Part shown: positions 8,316 through 11,635 of the stretch, one piece after another
Position numbering within the stretch: position 1 is the stretch's first letter
Layout of the letters: each line of letters opens with the position of its first letter
NCBI RefSeq assembly: GCF_001949145.1
Contig: NW_019091883.1
Span: 32,639 to 44,273, forward strand
Length of the DNA stretch: 11,635 bases
Direction: 5' to 3'
Source of the DNA: Acanthaster planci
Lineage: Eukaryota > Echinodermata > Asteroidea > Valvatida > Acanthasteridae
Translations under genes and position numbers: made by a program
Notes under the pieces: generated by a model
The model's database searches: none
What the model was told of the DNA's origin: nothing
The model's input: the letters and a program-made list of their open reading frames with translations, nothing else

Positions 8316-8408
8316 CTCGCCGCGGCGGGTTAAATTGTTGAATGTGTATCTCGCCGCGGCGAATTATAAGATCTTGCCACAGCGTTAAATTGATATCCTG
8401 CCGCAGCG
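8316..8408 (+). repeat. Four interspersed CG-rich 12-mers in AT-rich DNA
   Basis: CTCGCCGCGGCG occurs at 8316-8327 and 8350-8361, CTTGCCACAGCG at 8373-8384 and CCTGCCGCAGCG at 8397-8408. Start-to-start spacings are 34, 23 and 24. The linkers are AT-rich and partly alike: TTAAATTG follows both copy 1 and copy 3, and GAAT or GAATA follows copies 2 and 4. The first two cores contain the perfect palindrome CGCCGCGGCG. This could be a decayed tandem repeat or a clustered binding site. Confidence 0.65.
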
Positions 8409-10038
8409 AATAGTTCATTAGTTGCATAAGTCCTATTCAGCGCGCCGTTTTCAAATGTATCTTTAGGGTGAAATGCAATGCTATGTGGTTTTAGATTGCT
8501 AATTAGAACAAAAGGAGATGTTACATTTCAACCGCAAAGATTGATTTCCAACACAAAAGAAAACAAAAGAAATTTCATTTTGTCGTGTGAATTTCCATAT
8601 TCAGATGAGGGGTAGACTGTCTTTAATTCCTTCCTACATTTTGCCAAACCAACGCAAGCAGACTTGAAAGCTACATTTGAACTTCATTGGTCAAAATTTA
8701 TTCAATTATAGTGCTTAAAATGGAGAGCAAAACCACTTTTACTAACGAAACGCATGAAATACTGAACAGCTCTGGATGCTCAAAGGATTTAGGGTTACTT
8801 TTAATAGTGCCCTAATCTCCAAATATAGTATAAGTGCACATGTGTCATGCGCACGGGGTCGGAAGTGTCGACCCGTGTTCAGATGTAAAAATAAACTACA
8901 TCCAATAAGTTCTCGACAAACAATGTTTTGCCCTTCCCGCCGCCCTGCGCTGTGTGCTGTGTGAGTGGTTCGTGACAAGTGAACGCATGGATTTGAGGTC
9001 AAAGAGCCTAGGGATTTCAATCCAGTTGATGAAACATCGTGTTTCTATTCACCTTCACTTCACATTTCTTTTTGCTTGTTGAAATTTCCGAAATCATAGC
9101 AGATTTTATCGTTAATGATGTCAACATCGACGTTTGCTCCGAAATGGTAACAAATATTGGACAAAAATATGCATTGGCGTCGCAAGAATTTTTTTTTTTT
9201 GCAGGGCGGATGCCGCAAACCATCAAGTTAAAACNTTTATACATTAATACTGCAAGAGGGTTTTAACAAAATAAAAGAGAATTTTGTACTGTAAAAAAAT
9301 TACAAAGCCCTTAAAAGGTCCTCCACATTGAGCCCCACCCTGTCGAAAAGGCCATGAAGGTTTTAGCAGCTCGAGACCACGGCAACACGGAGAATTCCAT
9401 TCTTCACTTTGGTATGATTCTACCTCTGATATAAACTTTCTGTCCGTTTTTACGAAGAGACGTACACGTAGATTTCGAAGAAATACAGTTCCAGCATTGT
9501 CACAACTCTCCCAGGATTCAAGTAATAAATTTTGGGAATTAGTTATTCCTCCTGCAACTTCGTGGACACTTCAATAATTTATGTTCAAATTCTTTCTCAA
9601 GCTACCGTATTTACGTAATATTTGATATGTACAATTTCTTCTTGAATAATCACAGATAGTGTTTAATATTTACAAGATTAGGCCTATATACAATTATTTA
9701 CACAATGACCAACGTTAATTTAGAATAAATTACTTCGAAGTGGTTAAGTTTCACTGGCTGATTTAATTAAGAAAACAAATTGGTCTTTAGACCGTTATAA
9801 TCTATTTATTATATTATTATATCCAAATCGGACCGAGTCACTAATCTAGTTATTCAATCGTTCAAATCATATCTCAACCCGAAGTAATATTCTTACCCTG
9901 GAAACTAATAAAATAATAATATAAAGGTCTCTTATTGGAATGTATAAGAAGCAAAGAAAGCAATCCTAATCTACGAGAAATTTATGAATGAATAAACCAT
10001 AGTAATTAGTGAATGGATATACGGTAAATAATTCTAAT
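8409..10038. other. Long AT-rich stretch with no gene seen
   Basis: Frames are at most 92 codons and occur as complementary pairs (8742-9020 minus against 8776-8964 plus; 9017-9244 minus against 9039-9266 plus), with no domain recognised. There is a T12 run at 9189-9200, an unresolved base at 9235, TAGGCCTA near 9680, and a very AT-rich section 9600-10030 with TTATTATATTATTATAT near 9806. Confidence 0.45.
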
Positions 10039-10238
10039 CTAGCCGGCAAAATAAAATACAAATGGGTCCATCGTTGTCGTTGCTAAAGGCAGTTTCCGTT
10101 TAGTTTTGAGTGCTTGTGGTGAGGGCCTCCCTCTTGACTGTTCAGATGTCCCTATAACGCTACCTCCAGATAAGTAGGCTAGAATCAGGGCACTGTCACC
10201 CAACAACCAGAAGTTCTTGTCTGGGCTGTTTCTCTTCA

Positions 10239-10338
10239 CGGGCCTGTCTGCCTCGCAAAATGGACAGTGCTTCCACAAGGCCTTGAAAGGTAGGGACAAC
10301 TCGGCCCAGCACGGCCTCTATCTAAGCAAAGTTCCCAT
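10239..10338 (-). CDS. Speculative follow-on exon, in phase with the block at 10627-10787
   Basis: TTACAG at 10344-10339 is a possible acceptor. Joining 10627 to 10338 keeps the frame: the two leftover bases CC take A to make Pro, and 33 further codons (beginning WELCLDRG, including SCPYLSRPCG) run to a TGA at 10238-10236. The implied intron is 288 bp. The peptide matches no family I know. All three minus-strand frames here have open stretches; the longest, 10299 down to 10039, contains CPFCEADRPVKR and an AT-hook-like SRGRPSPQ. This suggests either a GC-rich chance effect or a frameshifted relic. Confidence is low. Confidence 0.17.
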
Positions 10339-10626
10339 CTGTAATTTTCGCAGCAAACAATAAGGATATATACACCCTATAAATAGCCACTTCTTCAAGG
10401 GGTTTGATCGCCTGCCTTCGTTACAAGATGTCATAAATATTACATAGTAATTAATCAAGGCTGATCATAGCTTACCAAAATCAAACAAGTAGTTTTCACT
10501 GTCCAAGTATCATTATGATGCTTCATTAAGACGAGTGAGGATCTTCAGATAATAATAAAATTGCCATTCCGTGTTCAAAGTGACACAAACTGTACAAGAA
10601 AGTAATAACAGTAAGCTCAAACTTAC

Positions 10627-10787
10627 GGTCTGCTGGCAGAGATATCGGTTATTGCTCCTGGAACCCACTGCCGGCCCAAAACCTGGTCATCGGCGTTTTT
10701 AATTGATATCTGCGAGCTTGCAAAACCACAGTTTGCAAAGCTTCCGATCGCGATCGACGTTAGAGTGGTGTATATTTTTAATTTTAA
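10627..10787 (-). CDS. Speculative exon ending in a consensus donor
   Basis: On the minus strand, 53 codons are open from just after a TAA at 10790-10788 to AGACC|GTAAGT, a perfect donor at 10626-10621; without splicing the next codon is TAA. The peptide includes SFANCGFASSQISIKNADD and LGRQWVPGAITDISAS. The last part faintly resembles the start of F5/8-type-C (discoidin) domains (PLGM.SGAI.D..I.AS), but the usual initial Cys and several residues do not line up. The 5' limit of the exon is unknown because I see no strong acceptor or ATG in frame. It contains the perfect palindrome CGATCGCGATCG. Confidence 0.22.
10745..10756. repeat. Perfect palindrome CGATCGCGATCG
   Basis: A 12-bp self-complementary sequence with four CpG sites lies in DNA otherwise poor in CpG. 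It sits 24 bp from a second perfect palindrome, ATTTTAATTAAAAT at 10781-10794. Either could be a dimeric binding site; no function can be read from the sequence. Confidence 0.6.
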
Positions 10788-10855
10788 TTAAAATCCGCGG
10801 GGTTTGATTACATGACTTTACGGTTCAGAGGACAATCCTTAGAACGCTCAAAAGA

Positions 10856-10863
10856 TATAAAAG
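10856..10863 (+). promoter_or_regulatory. Possible TATA box (TATAAAAG)
   Basis: The canonical TATAAAAG is followed at the right distance by TTCATCC with its A at 10890, about 34 bases from the first T. A second TATAAATA is at 10880-10887. The next ATG, at 10900, opens a 24-codon frame. The spacing is suggestive only. Confidence 0.25.
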
Positions 10864-10899
10864 ACCAGACCATGGCAATATAAATATTCATCCAGAATC

Positions 10900-10974
10900 A
10901 TGCATTATTTATTAGTATTTACCGTACACATTCTATCTGGGTATACAACGAACACGTACAATACATTCATGTAG
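10900..10974 (+). CDS. Very short ORF with signal-peptide-like start
   Basis: The 24-residue frame begins MHYLLVFTVHILSGYTTN and ends at a TAG at 10972-10974. The hydrophobic start looks like a secretory leader, but there is no Kozak context and no downstream donor in frame that I can defend. It is listed only because it follows a TATA box at a sensible distance. Confidence 0.12.
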   Translation: MHYLLVFTVHILSGYTTNTYNTFM

Positions 10975-11061
10975 CAGTCTACAAACACGGGACCCAAAAG
11001 TTATTTATTGAAGCATTGCAGGATTTGTTGCTCGGAAAACGCTGACAGCCATACAAGAGCT

Positions 11062-11125
11062 GTTTCCCTTTTACATAAACTTCAAAAACTATTACTTTTC
11101 AATAAAGTTTATGCAGAAAGGAAAC
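11062..11125 (-). repeat. 64-bp hairpin with 21-bp arms
   Basis: 11062-11082 pairs with 11105-11125 around a 22-base loop. As DNA, 18 of 21 pairs are Watson-Crick. In a minus-strand transcript two of the other three become G-U wobbles, leaving a single A-C mismatch, so the RNA hairpin is better on that strand. Arm and loop lengths resemble a short microRNA precursor, though a tiny inverted-repeat element is equally possible. I do not recognise either arm as a known microRNA. Confidence 0.5.
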
Positions 11126-11635
11126 CTCGATATAACTATATACTTGAAGCCTCAAATTAGAGGGGACGGAGTGGTTGATTAGCAAAAATTATTCCGAAAA
11201 ATGCGCTTGCCTTGGTTAAACCGATTATCTGTATGGATTCCTATATTTATGCCTTTCTGTTCAATGTGTTCTTCAAAAAGAGAGGGGGTAAATACTCATT
11301 TACGTACGCAGATCTGTAAATGTAACACAGATATGCGTATTGTGTGAGATCAAATTTTCAGTCCACCTACATCAAGGCCTTTCTAGTTAGAAATGGTTTA
11401 GTGCATGTGATGTCTCACAGAGTCTCTGTGAGTCTCTGCTCAAAAATTAATAATAAAGGGATTATCAAACCAGTGTCAACACAATGCCCATATAAAGACT
11501 TAATAAAAATAAAAAACACATATGCAAGGAAGGGTTAATGAGAAAGCAGTGAATGAAATTGACATCGAAAATAAATATCGTTTCTGACATGACAAATTGT
11601 CAATGACAAAACGGTTGGAGGAAGGGTTCAACTGT
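11126..11635. other. No gene seen to the window end
   Basis: The DNA is AT-rich. One plus-strand frame of 64 codons (11344-11538) overlaps the short inverted repeat and shows no domain. Confidence 0.4.
11414..11432. repeat. Perfect 9-bp inverted repeat with one-base centre
   Basis: CTCACAGAG, T, CTCTGTGAG. It is short and of unknown significance. Confidence 0.6.

Noticed and set aside
10039-10299. Minus-strand frame of 86 codons with CPFC and SRGRP motifs, considered as a zinc-finger or AT-hook protein
   Set aside because: Only one CxxC pair with no partner, no ATG start (opens at TTG), an in-frame stop shortly upstream, and no recognisable family.
1-11635. CRISPR array, bacterial operon or phage content
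   Set aside because: No regularly spaced identical repeats, no ribosome binding site-ORF arrangement, and splice-bounded exon structure indicates a eukaryote.

Overview
The window reads as noncoding-rich nuclear DNA of an animal, most likely a marine invertebrate. It is AT-rich, has no operon-like gene packing and few long open frames, and carries foldback-type repeats and short simple repeats. The only protein homology I recognise is one exon of a fibrinogen-related (FReD/ficolin-like) domain bounded by canonical GT-AG splice signals. FReD gene families are large in echinoderms, hemichordates, amphioxus and molluscs. The recurrent palindrome TAGGCCTA (for example near 2821, 4164 and 9680) and a sea-urchin TU-like foldback element make an echinoderm my first guess, but this is inference. 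Two single N bases (7874, 9235) mark this as draft assembly.

Layout. 1-567: no gene seen. 568-735: a palindromic MITE-like element. 736-2219: no gene. 2224-3440: a 1.2-kb foldback element with GTCGC-rich inverted arms around an unrecognised centre. 3441-4401: no convincing gene; T/G homopolymers and a weak 21-bp periodicity. 4403-4561 (+): an exon-like open segment of unknown family. 5035-5186 (-): the FReD exon, the best-supported coding piece. 6155-6246 (-): a possible TATA promoter and leader exon upstream of it. 6430-7250: purine-rich and low-complexity DNA. 7260-7329: a 35-bp tandem duplication. 7661-7784: a second copy of the MITE family. 8316-8408: four CG-rich 12-mers in AT-rich DNA. 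8410-10035: no gene. 10039-10787 (-): a GC-richer patch with two exon-like blocks, speculative. 10856-10974 (+): a TATA box and a short ORF, speculative. 11062-11125: a precursor-like hairpin. 11414-11432: a perfect short inverted repeat.

I see no complete gene. If the FReD exon is functional, it belongs to a minus-strand gene whose other exons lie in undetected parts of this window or outside it. It would encode part of a secreted lectin-like recognition domain. The repeats, not the genes, are the most distinctive content here.
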